Source of the DNA: Woeseiaceae bacterium
GTDB lineage: Bacteria > Pseudomonadota > Gammaproteobacteria > Steroidobacterales > Woeseiaceae
Length of the DNA stretch: 39,229 nucleotides
Direction: 5' to 3'
Assembly: GCA_021773155.1 (NCBI GenBank)
Contig: JAJFKQ010000237.1
Location: 1 to 39,229, forward strand
In this document: piece by piece, positions 18,939 to 27,789 of the stretch
How the letters are laid out: each line of letters opens with the position of its first letter
How positions within the stretch are numbered: the first letter of the stretch is position 1
Translations under genes and position numbers: made by a program
The notes under the pieces: generated by a model
Seen by the model: the letters and a program-made list of their open reading frames with translations, nothing else
What the model was told of the DNA's origin: nothing
The model's database searches: none

Positions 18939-19766
18939 ATGACGAATGGAAATAAATCCGCCGTGTATTACGCCTGCCGCCTGGTACTTCGGCCACTTGC
19001 CTCGATTTTTCTGAAGTGTGGGCTGACATGGAAGGAGTTCTCAGATTTGTCGAAATCGGTATTTGTCGAAGCGGCAACTCAGGAATTCGGCATCAAAGGA
19101 CGTCCGACCAACGTTTCGCGGGTGTCGATCATTACGGGAATTAGCCGTAAGGAAGTCAAACGACAGCGTGATCTGCTGCTGAATAACGAGCCCGTTGTTA
19201 AAGGCAAGACAACTGACGCAACGCGTGTCTTGTCGGGTTGGTTTCAGGACGCCGATTTTCTCGATCAAGCGGGCGAACCCATGCTTTTGCAGGAGACTGG
19301 GACCAAGCCCAGTTTTGAGGTGCTGTGTGATCGCTACAGCGGTGATATCGCGACGCAGACCATGCTCAAGGAGTTGCTGCAGACTGGAACCATTGAACGC
19401 ACGAAGGACGGCGAATTGCGGGTCATCCGGCGCTTCTACCAACCTGCAAAGCACGATGACGAGAACCTTACCTGGGGTATCGCGTTGATCACCGATCTCG
19501 CAGCGACGATGAATAACAACGTCTTCTTAAGCAATGCTGCGAGGCCGAGGTTTGGTCGTAAGGCCGAAAGCGTGCGGGTGTTACCGAGCAGCGTGAGTGA
19601 ATTTCACACATTTCTGGACATACGTGGTCAGGCGTTTCTGGAAGAGATCGACGTCTGGCTAACCAATCGCGAAGCAAACGATGATGCTCAAGAGTCTGCA
19701 TTCGTAAGACTGGGGGTTGGCATGTTTGCGATCGAAGAAAAGTTAAAAGAGGAGAGGGTTCGATGA
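18939..19766 (+). CDS. DUF6502 family protein (putative HTH-containing)
   Basis: 'YYACRLVLRPLASIFLKCGLTWKEFSDLSKSVFVEAATQEFGIKGRPTNVSRVSIITGISRKEVKRQRDLL'; HTH-like N-terminus. Start at ATG 18939 preferred to 18918. Confidence 0.8.
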   Translation: MTNGNKSAVYYACRLVLRPLASIFLKCGLTWKEFSDLSKSVFVEAATQEFGIKGRPTNVSRVSIITGISRKEVKRQRDLLLNNEPVVKGKTTDATRVLSGWFQDADFLDQAGEPMLLQETGTKPSFEVLCDRYSGDIATQTMLKELLQTGTIERTKDGELRVIRRFYQPAKHDDENLTWGIALITDLAATMNNNVFLSNAARPRFGRKAESVRVLPSSVSEFHTFLDIRGQAFLEEIDVWLTNREANDDAQESAFVRLGVGMFAIEEKLKEERVR

Positions 19767-21241
19767 AAAAGCAAAGACTTATCGCAGCGATTTTCTGCGG
19801 GATTATCTTGGCAGGAATTGCCGGTTGTGGTGGTGGAGCTAGCTTCGCCGAACAACCGCCAACGACAGCACCACCGCCACAAATAGGTGGCATCAGTGGC
19901 AACGGGGTTGCGATCGGACCTGTAACTACGTTCGGCAGTATTGTCGTTAACGGCGTTCGTTACGAAACTGATGGTACGAGTTTTACGATCAATGACGTTA
20001 GAGGTGGGACACAAGCTGACCTGAAAGTTGGTCAAATTGTTACAGTCAGCGGCACCATTAATAGTGACGGCAGCACCGGAACGGCGAATACCGTGGAATT
20101 TGACGGCAGTGTCAAAGGTCCGGTTGAGAGCATCGACCTGACCGCAGGACTAATGGTGGTACTTGGGCAGACTGTTCGTGTTGGACCGGACACGTCTTTC
20201 GATGACGGTTTTACGCCGGCTTCGCTCGAAGGTGTAAGCAACGGGCAGGTCGTAGAAGTGAGTGGTCAATTTGATGCGAATGGCAATATTGTTGCGACAC
20301 GAATTGAACCAAAGCCTGCAGGCACGCAGTTCGAAGTACACGGGACGATCAGTGCGCTTGACAGCGCAAACATGATGTTCAATTTGAACAATCTGGTAGT
20401 CGACTACAGCACAGCAACGTTGGATAACTTCGCGGGTGGCCAAATCAGTGACGGTGATTTTGTGGAAGCGAAAGGAATGACGCTTGGTGGAAACGGTGAG
20501 TTAGTCGCGACGATTGTTGAGCTTGAATCATTGTTGCCAGATACAAATGATGGTGATCGACTCGAAATTGAAGGTTTTATAACGAGGTTTGTTTCAGCAC
20601 AGGATTTCGATGTTGGAGGAGTTGCCGTTACAACCAATGGCAGCACGGTCTTCGACGGTGGTGCGGCTAGCGATCTGGGTCTGAATATCAAAATTGAGGC
20701 AGAAGGGGACGTCGATGCAAACGGAGTTCTTATCGCAGCCCGAATCGACATCCGTCGAGCAAAAGCCGTTCGTGCAACAGCGAATGTTGATTTTGTCGAC
20801 ACAGCGAATAATTCGCTGGTTGTACTCGGAATAACGGTAACGGTTGATGCACTGACTCGCCTTGAAGATAAGAGTAGTGCTGACGTTGATCCATTAACTC
20901 TGTCTGATGTAAACGCGGGAGACTATATCGCGGTACGTGGTGACGAGTTTCCTGCTGGCAGCGGGAACATGCAGGCGACGATACTCGAGCGCGACGATGC
21001 AGATACCGAGGTAATATTGCAAGGTTTCGTTGAGTCTGTCAGCGATCCATCGTATTCGGTGTTGGGCGTTACGATCGAGACCAATGGTGCTACGGTTTTT
21101 CGCGACGAGAATAATGCCATCATTCCGGCGACTGAATTCTTTAACCGTGTTGCGATAAACTCATTGGTGAAAGCGAAAGGCGCAGAGTTGTCTGATACGA
21201 CGATTACTGCAACCGAAGTGAAGTTCGAACTGGAGTTTTAG
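19763..21241 (+). CDS. DUF5666 domain-containing lipoprotein (repeated beta-rich domains)
   Basis: 492 aa; lipobox 'LAGIAGC'; 'GNGVAIGPVTTFGSIVVNGVRYETDGTSFTINDV' followed by repeated 'V.G.I......F...G..V...T.F....L..G..VEV.G....G.LVAT.IE' units; ATGA overlap with the upstream gene. Confidence 0.88.
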   Translation: MKKQRLIAAIFCGIILAGIAGCGGGASFAEQPPTTAPPPQIGGISGNGVAIGPVTTFGSIVVNGVRYETDGTSFTINDVRGGTQADLKVGQIVTVSGTINSDGSTGTANTVEFDGSVKGPVESIDLTAGLMVVLGQTVRVGPDTSFDDGFTPASLEGVSNGQVVEVSGQFDANGNIVATRIEPKPAGTQFEVHGTISALDSANMMFNLNNLVVDYSTATLDNFAGGQISDGDFVEAKGMTLGGNGELVATIVELESLLPDTNDGDRLEIEGFITRFVSAQDFDVGGVAVTTNGSTVFDGGAASDLGLNIKIEAEGDVDANGVLIAARIDIRRAKAVRATANVDFVDTANNSLVVLGITVTVDALTRLEDKSSADVDPLTLSDVNAGDYIAVRGDEFPAGSGNMQATILERDDADTEVILQGFVESVSDPSYSVLGVTIETNGATVFRDENNAIIPATEFFNRVAINSLVKAKGAELSDTTITATEVKFELEF

Positions 21242-21257
21242 ACAGTTCACGCCAAAA

Positions 21258-21294
21258 AAAAGGGCGTCTTGAGGCTTGCTCGAGACGCCCTTTT
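21258..21294. terminator. Bidirectional Rho-independent terminator between DUF5666 gene and rne
   Basis: GGGCGTCTTGAG / CTCGAGACGCCC stem (12 bp with one G-T wobble) flanked by A-run and T-run, between convergent genes. Confidence 0.88.
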
Positions 21295-21309
21295 AGCTTT
21301 TGCGCTCAC

Positions 21310-23862
21310 TTAGCTATTATCAGCATCCCAAGGCAACAAACGCGGCGCAGGCTTCACCTCAGCAGGCTTCGCTGGCTTCGACTCAGGCTTTGCCTCTGCA
21401 GCCGGTTTTGGCTTTGGCTCAGGTTTGGCTTCAGTGACTGGTTTTGGCGTCGGCGGTGCTTCGGAGACCGGTTTCGGCTCGGGCTTGGATTCAGTAGCTG
21501 GTTTCGGCTTTGGCTTCGATTCGGCAGCAGTTTTTGCCTCAGCTTTCGGCTCGACCGGAATCCTGTGAGACGCCGTGTCGTCAACCTTGCCAGCGTCTTT
21601 GGCGCGTTCAGCATCGGTGCGCGCCTTTGGCGGACCGCCGGCTCTCGGTTTGCGGCGACGTGGTTTAGGCTTGCTCTCCGACGGTGCCTGGTCCCCCGTG
21701 GGAATGTGATCAGCCTTTGGCGATTGCTCTGCGGCTTTCTTGACCGGAGATGTCTTCTCTGCGGGTTTTTTATCCTGAGGTGTTTGGCTTTGAGCTGACT
21801 GATCTGTGATTTTCTGCTGTTGTTCATCAGTCGTTTGCTCTGGCTTGTCACCACTACTGCGACGACGCCTGCGGCCACCACGGCTGCGCCGACTACGTGT
21901 TCTCTCTTGCGTCTCGTCAACCTGCCCATCTTGAGCTTGCTTCTGTTTCTGCTCAGATCGCTGCTGTGTGCCCTTCGACTTCTGATCAGCATCTTTCGGT
22001 TGCTGCTTTCTGCCTTGCTGTTTGGCGGGCGTTTTTTTCGCGGTTTTCTTACGTTGGTTACCACGATTGTCACTACGTGAACGCGAATCACTGCGACGAC
22101 GCGATTGTTGTTGCGAGCGCTTGCCACGATTGCCTTGCGATTTACTGCCACGACGTTGTTGCGACTGCTTTTTCTTTTTGTCGTCGTCGCCCGTGAACCA
22201 GCCGACGATCGTTGCCCAAAATCCTTTACCAGCTGGCTTCTTGCGCTTCGGAGCAGGGGTCGATGGCTTTAACGTACCGACAGCCGCTGTCTCTGCACCT
22301 TTACGTTCGAGGATCGCCTGCGGGGACTCGGGTTCTACCGGAGCGTTCACCAGCGCAAAGCTGGCGCCTGTATTTTCCGGTAGCTCCATTTGATCGTCGC
22401 GTACACGGCGCACATCGTAATGCGGCGTTTCGAGATGGGAGTTCGCAACCAGTACAACCTGGGTTTCATTGCGATCCTCCAAGTTCTGTACCCAGTCACG
22501 CTTTTCGTTCAGCAGATAAGTCGCGACCTCTACTGGCAGTTGAGCGATAACTTTCGACGTGCGCTCCTTGCGCGCTTCTTCGCCGATGATGCGCAAGATA
22601 GCGAGTGCCAAAGACTCGGTGCCGCGAATGGTGCCAAAGCCTGTGCAGCGTGGACAGGTTTTGTAAGCCGATTCGCCAATGGATGGACGCAGACGCTGTC
22701 GTGACATCTCCAACAATCCAAAGCGGCTGATCTTTCCGATCTGCACGCGTGCCCGATCCTGCCGTACCGCATCGCGCAATCTGTTTTCCACTTCGCGCTG
22801 ATTCTTCTGTGGACCCATATCGATGAAATCGATAACGATCAATCCACCAAGATCGCGGATTCGCAATTGACGTCCGATTTCGTCGGCGGCTTCGAGGTTG
22901 GTGTTAAAAGCTGTCGCCTCAATATCACTGCCCTTGGTCGCTCGAGCTGAGTTGATGTCGATCGAGACCAGCGCTTCGGTGTGATCGATCACGATGCTGC
23001 CGCCCGAAGGCAGTGTCACGGTGTGCGCGAAAGCAGACTCAATCTGCGATTCGATTTGGAAGCGCGTAAACAGCGGCACTGGATCTACATAGTGTTTCAG
23101 CTTCTTGAGATTGTGCGGCATCGTTTGTTCGACGTGCTCGTAGGCGTCTTTGAAGGTCGCCTCGTCATCAATCAGTATTTCGCCAATATCTGTGGTCAGG
23201 TAGTCACGCAAAGCGCGTACCACTGAATCGCTTTCACGGTAGATCAGGAACGGTGACGTGCGTTCCAGCACAACGTTCAGGATCGCGGTCCAGACGGTCA
23301 GTAGATTTTGCAGGTCCCACGCAAGCTCTTCTGCACTGCGGTCGATGCCAGCCGTTCTCAGGATGACACTCATATTCTCCGGGATTTCGATCTCGTTGAG
23401 AGCTTTGCGAGCCAGGTCCCGATCTTCCCCCGTGATGCGGCGAGATACACCGCCCGATTGGTCTTTGTTCGGTTTCAAGACAATGAAGCGTCCCGCGAGG
23501 CTGACAAAGGTCGTTAGTGCTGCGCCCTTGTTGCCACGTTCTTCCTTGTCGACCTGGACAACGATGTCCTGGCCTTCCTTGAGAACGTCTTTGATGTTGG
23601 GTTTACCGCCACCTTTGTTTTCCTTAACAAAATACTCGCTGGAAATTTCTTTCAGCGGCAGGAATCCGTGACGTTCTGCACCGTAATCGACAAAAGCGGC
23701 CTCGAGACTGGGCTCGACGCGCGTGATTTTTCCTTTGTAGATGTTGGCTTTTTTGCGTTCGCTAGCCGGTGCTTCGATGTTGAGGTCGTACAGGAGTTGG
23801 CCGTCGACCATCGCCATGCGCAACTCTTCTTCCTGAGTTGCATTGATTAGCATTCTTTTCAT
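21310..23862 (-). CDS. rne: Ribonuclease E
   Basis: 850 aa; 'MKRMLINATQEEELRMAMVDGQLLYDLNIEAPASERKKANIYKGKITRVEPSLEAAFVDYGAERHGFLPLKEIS', 'LGGLIVIDFIDM', Zn-link 'CPRCTGFG'; basic and K-P-rich disordered C-terminus. Confidence 0.96.
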   Translation of the reverse strand: MKRMLINATQEEELRMAMVDGQLLYDLNIEAPASERKKANIYKGKITRVEPSLEAAFVDYGAERHGFLPLKEISSEYFVKENKGGGKPNIKDVLKEGQDIVVQVDKEERGNKGAALTTFVSLAGRFIVLKPNKDQSGGVSRRITGEDRDLARKALNEIEIPENMSVILRTAGIDRSAEELAWDLQNLLTVWTAILNVVLERTSPFLIYRESDSVVRALRDYLTTDIGEILIDDEATFKDAYEHVEQTMPHNLKKLKHYVDPVPLFTRFQIESQIESAFAHTVTLPSGGSIVIDHTEALVSIDINSARATKGSDIEATAFNTNLEAADEIGRQLRIRDLGGLIVIDFIDMGPQKNQREVENRLRDAVRQDRARVQIGKISRFGLLEMSRQRLRPSIGESAYKTCPRCTGFGTIRGTESLALAILRIIGEEARKERTSKVIAQLPVEVATYLLNEKRDWVQNLEDRNETQVVLVANSHLETPHYDVRRVRDDQMELPENTGASFALVNAPVEPESPQAILERKGAETAAVGTLKPSTPAPKRKKPAGKGFWATIVGWFTGDDDKKKKQSQQRRGSKSQGNRGKRSQQQSRRRSDSRSRSDNRGNQRKKTAKKTPAKQQGRKQQPKDADQKSKGTQQRSEQKQKQAQDGQVDETQERTRSRRSRGGRRRRRSSGDKPEQTTDEQQQKITDQSAQSQTPQDKKPAEKTSPVKKAAEQSPKADHIPTGDQAPSESKPKPRRRKPRAGGPPKARTDAERAKDAGKVDDTASHRIPVEPKAEAKTAAESKPKPKPATESKPEPKPVSEAPPTPKPVTEAKPEPKPKPAAEAKPESKPAKPAEVKPAPRLLPWDADNS

Positions 23863-24170
23863 GTTGTCCTACTTGTGTAATGGAGGACAGCAAAACGGGG
23901 CGTAGCGCCAGGCAGGCAGAGGGGTGGTCACGCAAAAGAACCTGGCGCCGTATTGCGCCATCGAAAGTCTTCGTTAGTTCAGTTCGGGTCTGACTCAAAG
24001 TAGTCAGTACCCACAAAAAAATCAGCATGATTTCCCTGCGGCCTTGCCGCTGCGGCGCGCGCCGGATTCCGGTGTTGCTGCCGTCTGAAATCAGGTCTCG
24101 CGGATTGCGGGACCAAAAAAAAAGTCGTCTGATGTGTCTGCTCCAGTATCCCGGAGTTCCACTCGGCGGT

Positions 24171-24198
24171 AATATAACACACCCCAACCCCACTTCAA
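24171..24198 (-). promoter_or_regulatory. Candidate rne promoter
   Basis: Minus-strand TTGAAG (24198-24193), 16-nt spacer, TATATT (24176-24171); implies an rne 5' leader of about 300 nt. Confidence 0.45.
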
Positions 24199-24208
24199 GC
24201 TATTGATC

Positions 24209-25207
24209 ATGCAAGAAAAGACCTCGAAAGGCCCAAAATCAGCGGCACCTGACGGTACGCAGCAGACGCAAGTCCGTAAAGTCGTGATCGACGGGGAGCG
24301 TGCCGGCCAGCGAATCGACAATTTTCTGCGCGGAGAGCTGCCAGGAGTGCCCAAAGGACGTCTGTACCGTCTGCTGCGCCGCGGCGAAGTCCGGGTCAAT
24401 GGTGGCCGAATTAAGGCTGAATACAAGCTCATGGAGGGCGATGAGGTTCGCATACCACCGGCTCGAATCCGGGCTGAAGGTGCGCCGCCATCGGAGAAGA
24501 TGGCCACTGACATGCTCGACCGCGTGATCTACGAAGACAAACGACTGCTGGTGCTGAACAAGCCCTCCGGGACTGCAGTCCATGGCGGCAGTGGTATTAG
24601 TCACGGTGTGATCGAGTTATTGCGTCATGCTCGGCCGGATCTCAAAGAGCTGGCGTTGGTGCATCGCATCGATCGCGAGACATCCGGCTGCCTGGTCATG
24701 GCCAAGCGGAGGAGTGCGCTGCGGCAGTTGCACGAGCGATTTCGCGAAGGGAAGGTTGAGAAAAATTACCTGGCTTTGGTCGTCGGCAACTGGCAGCTGG
24801 GCGAACAGCTAATCGACGCACCGCTGTATGTACAAAATCGAAAGAACGGCGAGCGTCACGTTGTAGTGAGTGGCAAGCACGGCAAGCCAGCGCAGACTCG
24901 GGTCAGTCTGTCTCGAACCTACGGAAAATACAGCTTGTTGCTCTGCGCACCGCTCACCGGCCGTACGCACCAGATTCGCGTTCATCTCGACCATGCTGAG
25001 CACCCGATCCTGGGTGATGAGCGTTACGGTGACGATGACGCTAATCGAAAAGCGAAGAAATTCGGGCTAAAACGGCTGTTTTTGCATGCGCAGTCGATCG
25101 CTTTTCCGGATGACAAAGGCAACGACCTGCATTTCACGGCGCCGCTGGCCGAGGATCTCGAGCGCTTCCTGTCAGCAGGAATCATCGAAATGCGCAGGAA
25201 ATCGTAG
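24209..25207 (+). CDS. rluC: 23S rRNA pseudouridine synthase RluC
   Basis: S4 domain 'QRIDNFLRGELPGVPKGRLYRLLRRGEVRVNGGR' and catalytic 'LVHRIDRETSGCLVMAK'; 'LTGRTHQIRVHLDHAEHPILGDERYG'; divergent from rne as in many gammaproteobacteria. ORF track start is 24203 (TTG). Confidence 0.93.
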   Translation: MQEKTSKGPKSAAPDGTQQTQVRKVVIDGERAGQRIDNFLRGELPGVPKGRLYRLLRRGEVRVNGGRIKAEYKLMEGDEVRIPPARIRAEGAPPSEKMATDMLDRVIYEDKRLLVLNKPSGTAVHGGSGISHGVIELLRHARPDLKELALVHRIDRETSGCLVMAKRRSALRQLHERFREGKVEKNYLALVVGNWQLGEQLIDAPLYVQNRKNGERHVVVSGKHGKPAQTRVSLSRTYGKYSLLLCAPLTGRTHQIRVHLDHAEHPILGDERYGDDDANRKAKKFGLKRLFLHAQSIAFPDDKGNDLHFTAPLAEDLERFLSAGIIEMRRKS

Positions 25208-25221
25208 GGTCCGCTCCTACG
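25203..25221. repeat. Short palindrome at the rluC/yceF convergent junction
   Basis: CGTAGG-N7-CCTACG; the arms contain the rluC stop TAG (25205-25207) and the yceF stop (25217-25219, minus strand). The minus strand reads GTAGGAGCGGACC, similar to a REP-like core. Confidence 0.5.
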
Positions 25222-25810
25222 GGAGTAGGTACCCCAGCTGCAGCAGGCGGTCTGCGACCCAGATCATTGGCAGGCCGATCAGTGCGGTCGGGTCGTCGGT
25301 TTGCACCGATTCAAATAGCACGAACCCGGCACCTTCCAGCTTGAAACTGCCCGCGCAGTCATAGGGCTCGTCGTGCCGTAAGTAGGCTTCGACCAGGCGC
25401 AGGTCAAACTGCCGAAAGCGCACGGTAGTAATGTCGGTGTGCTCATAGCGTGTGCGCCCGACCGGGTCGAGAATGCAGACGGCGGTCAGGAACGTTACCG
25501 CTTTGCCTGAGGCGGCGAGCAGTTGTTCGACCGCTTTTTGATGGTCGCCAGGTTTTCCGAGTACATGATCATCACGAATGGCCAGCTGGTCGGCGCCAAT
25601 AATAAGCGCTTGTCGAGCATTGACGGCAATTGCCTCGGCTTTCTTACGCGCCAGATAGGTCGCCAGCTCCGCCGGTTCCAGTCCCTGATCGTTGGATTCA
25701 TCGATGTCGGGGGTTATCGCTTCGTAGCTATCGAGGAAACCGTCCAGCAGCCCGCGTCGATAGGATGAGGATGAGGCCAGGATAATCCTGGGTGCGGACG
25801 GATTTTGCAT
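25217..25810 (-). CDS. yceF: Maf family nucleotide pyrophosphatase (YceF-like)
   Basis: 197 aa; 'IILASSSSYRRGLLDGF', 'LIIGADQLAI', 'YDCAGSFKLEGAGFVLFESVQTDDPTALIGLPM'. Confidence 0.92.
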   Translation of the reverse strand: MQNPSAPRIILASSSSYRRGLLDGFLDSYEAITPDIDESNDQGLEPAELATYLARKKAEAIAVNARQALIIGADQLAIRDDHVLGKPGDHQKAVEQLLAASGKAVTFLTAVCILDPVGRTRYEHTDITTVRFRQFDLRLVEAYLRHDEPYDCAGSFKLEGAGFVLFESVQTDDPTALIGLPMIWVADRLLQLGYLLP

Positions 25811-25903
25811 AACTAAATCAGACTGTTAAGGCTGGGCCAGGGAAGTTTAACGGGTTTCGACCTCTGCGCGGACGATTTTGTTTATCCTGTCCAAAACAAG
25901 GCT

Positions 25904-25932
25904 TTGACACTGGCGTCCCGGGTCCTTATCAT
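25904..25932 (+). promoter_or_regulatory. Sigma70-type promoter for yceD-rpmF-plsX-fabH
   Basis: TTGACA (25904-25909), 17-nt spacer, TATCAT (25927-25932); the yceD ATG is at 25942. Confidence 0.75.
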
Positions 25933-25941
25933 GCGCGCGCT

Positions 25942-26493
25942 ATGGGCAATCCGCTGCGAGACCGTCGTACCGCCGCAGAATTGGCATCGGACGGACAAGT
26001 CATTGAAATTGCTGATAAAATCAGCTCCTTCGAAAGTCTTGCGGGCATTGTCGAAGCTGATCTTGCTGCGCTCGACCCTGATAAAAGGCCGTCCGGGTGG
26101 CGCGAATGCGCTGTTCTGGGTGAGCTACAATTCGGGTTTGCGGATGCAAAAAGGCGCATTCCGATGGTATCGGGGAGTGCTTCGGCCAATGTTGCCGCGG
26201 TTTGCCAGCGATGTTTGGAGCCGTTTCAATTGAAGCTCGAAATTGAGCCGAAGTTGTTATTGCTGGAGCAGGCTGCCGACGGGTACGAAGACTATGAAGT
26301 CTGGGAACTCGACGAGCAGACAATGCGGCCGCAGGATATTGTTGAAGAGCTGTTAATCATGGCAATGCCGTTTTCGGCAATGCACGATAATATGGCTGAC
26401 TGCAAAGCATTTTTGTCAGCTGATCCGTCGGATGATGACGGCACTGAAAAACTGGTTAAACCGTTTGCGGCATTACGCTCGCAAATGAAATAG
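25942..26493 (+). CDS. yceD: YceD family protein (DUF177)
   Basis: 183 aa; 'AAVCQRCLEPFQLKLEIEPKLLLL' CxxC motif; immediately upstream of rpmF. Confidence 0.9.
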   Translation: MGNPLRDRRTAAELASDGQVIEIADKISSFESLAGIVEADLAALDPDKRPSGWRECAVLGELQFGFADAKRRIPMVSGSASANVAAVCQRCLEPFQLKLEIEPKLLLLEQAADGYEDYEVWELDEQTMRPQDIVEELLIMAMPFSAMHDNMADCKAFLSADPSDDDGTEKLVKPFAALRSQMK

Positions 26494-26539
26494 AACGAAA
26501 AGGACCCGGACGAATATTCGGGCTTAATTGGAGAAAATT

Positions 26540-26734
26540 ATGGCAGTTCAAAAAAGCCGCAGAACACCGGCAACACGCGGCGCGCGTCGCTCACACGACA
26601 AGCTCAAGAGTGCAGCATTGTCTGTTGATCCGACGTCAGGTGAAACTCACCTGCGCCATCGCATTACGCCCGACGGTTTCTACCGCGGTGTTCAGGTTGT
26701 CAAGCAACCTGAGATCGAAGCAGACGACGAGTAG
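26540..26734 (+). CDS. rpmF: 50S ribosomal protein L32
   Basis: [56 protein letters not shown] 26540 preceded by 'ggaga'. The ORF track start at 26528 is too early. Confidence 0.96.
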   Translation: MAVQKSRRTPATRGARRSHDKLKSAALSVDPTSGETHLRHRITPDGFYRGVQVVKQPEIEADDE

Positions 26735-26778
26735 ATCTTCCCTGGCCTGGTCGGCGCATGAGGCCGGCCTGACTGTTT

Positions 26779-27789
26779 GTGGGAACACACGCAACCCTAT
26801 CCCTTGATGCGATGAGCGGCGACCTCGGTGCCGAGGTTGTCGTGTGCGCTGCTGCAGCGACGCTTGAGAAGTACACCAACATAGAATTGATCGTTGTCGG
26901 TGACCAGACTGAACTTCAGGACCTGGTGACGCGTATCGTCGGCGAAAACTCCCGTATAACCATTGCACATGCTTCCGAGATCGTAGAGATGTCGGAACCG
27001 CCGGCCGAGGCGTTGCGCAAGAAAAAAGATTCTTCGATGCGAGTCGCGATAGACCTCGTTAAAAACGGCAGCGCGGCTGCCTGCGTCAGCTCCGGTAACA
27101 CCGGTGCGTTGATGGCAACGGCGAAATTCGTACTCAAGACGTTGCCGGGTATAAACCGGCCGGCTTTTATCAGCGAACTCCCTGCCAAAGGCGGCACTTT
27201 GCACATGCTGGATCTGGGTGCGAATACTCATGCGTCCGCCGAACAACTGTTTCAATACGCGATGATGGGTTCCATTGTCTCGTCGGACATCGTTGGTATT
27301 GATCAACCACGCATTGCGTTGCTCAATATCGGTGTTGAAGATACCAAGGGCCACGATACTGTTCGCAAAGCGGCAGATCTGCTGAATGCAAGCACCTTGA
27401 ATTACGTCGGCTTCATTGAGGGCAATGATCTTTTTTCCGGCAAGGCCGATGTTGTTGTGACGGACGGATTTACCGGCAACGTTGCTCTCAAAACCATCGA
27501 GGGTGCTGTCGGTCTGGTGCATCATTTTCTGAAACGCGCCTTTACACGCAACTGGTTCTCCAAACTGCAAGCATTGCTTGCAAGCCGTGTACTCAAAAGC
27601 CTGGCGGCGGAAATGGACTCGCGTCGTTACAATGGTGCGACTCTCGTAGGCCTAAATGGTATTGTTGTTAAAAGCCACGGCGGCGCCGATTCCGTCGCGT
27701 TTCAGCATGCGATAGATACCGCTATTGTTGAGATTCGGAATCAGTTGCCAGAACAAATTGGCACCCTGTTACAAAAGGAAGCTGTATGA
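26779..27789 (+). CDS. plsX: Phosphate acyltransferase PlsX
   Basis: 336 aa; 'TLSLDAMSGDLGAEVVV', 'CVSSGNTGALMATAKFVLKTLPGINRPA'; between rpmF and fabH. GTG start. Confidence 0.95.
   Translation: MGTHATLSLDAMSGDLGAEVVVCAAAATLEKYTNIELIVVGDQTELQDLVTRIVGENSRITIAHASEIVEMSEPPAEALRKKKDSSMRVAIDLVKNGSAAACVSSGNTGALMATAKFVLKTLPGINRPAFISELPAKGGTLHMLDLGANTHASAEQLFQYAMMGSIVSSDIVGIDQPRIALLNIGVEDTKGHDTVRKAADLLNASTLNYVGFIEGNDLFSGKADVVVTDGFTGNVALKTIEGAVGLVHHFLKRAFTRNWFSKLQALLASRVLKSLAAEMDSRRYNGATLVGLNGIVVKSHGGADSVAFQHAIDTAIVEIRNQLPEQIGTLLQKEAV

Noticed and set aside
21354-22151. 265-aa alternative-frame ORF in the rne C-terminus
   Set aside because: Arises from low-complexity repetitive coding sequence; rne itself is clearly the real frame.
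23762-24193. 143-aa minus-strand ORF covering the rne leader
   Set aside because: Runs through the predicted leader into rne in another frame; no domain-like sequence.
26511-26520. CGAATATTCG palindrome between yceD and rpmF
   Set aside because: Ten-bp palindrome is short; no independent evidence for regulation.
26797-27570. 257-aa antisense ORF opposite plsX
   Set aside because: Mirror-frame artefact; plsX is unambiguous.
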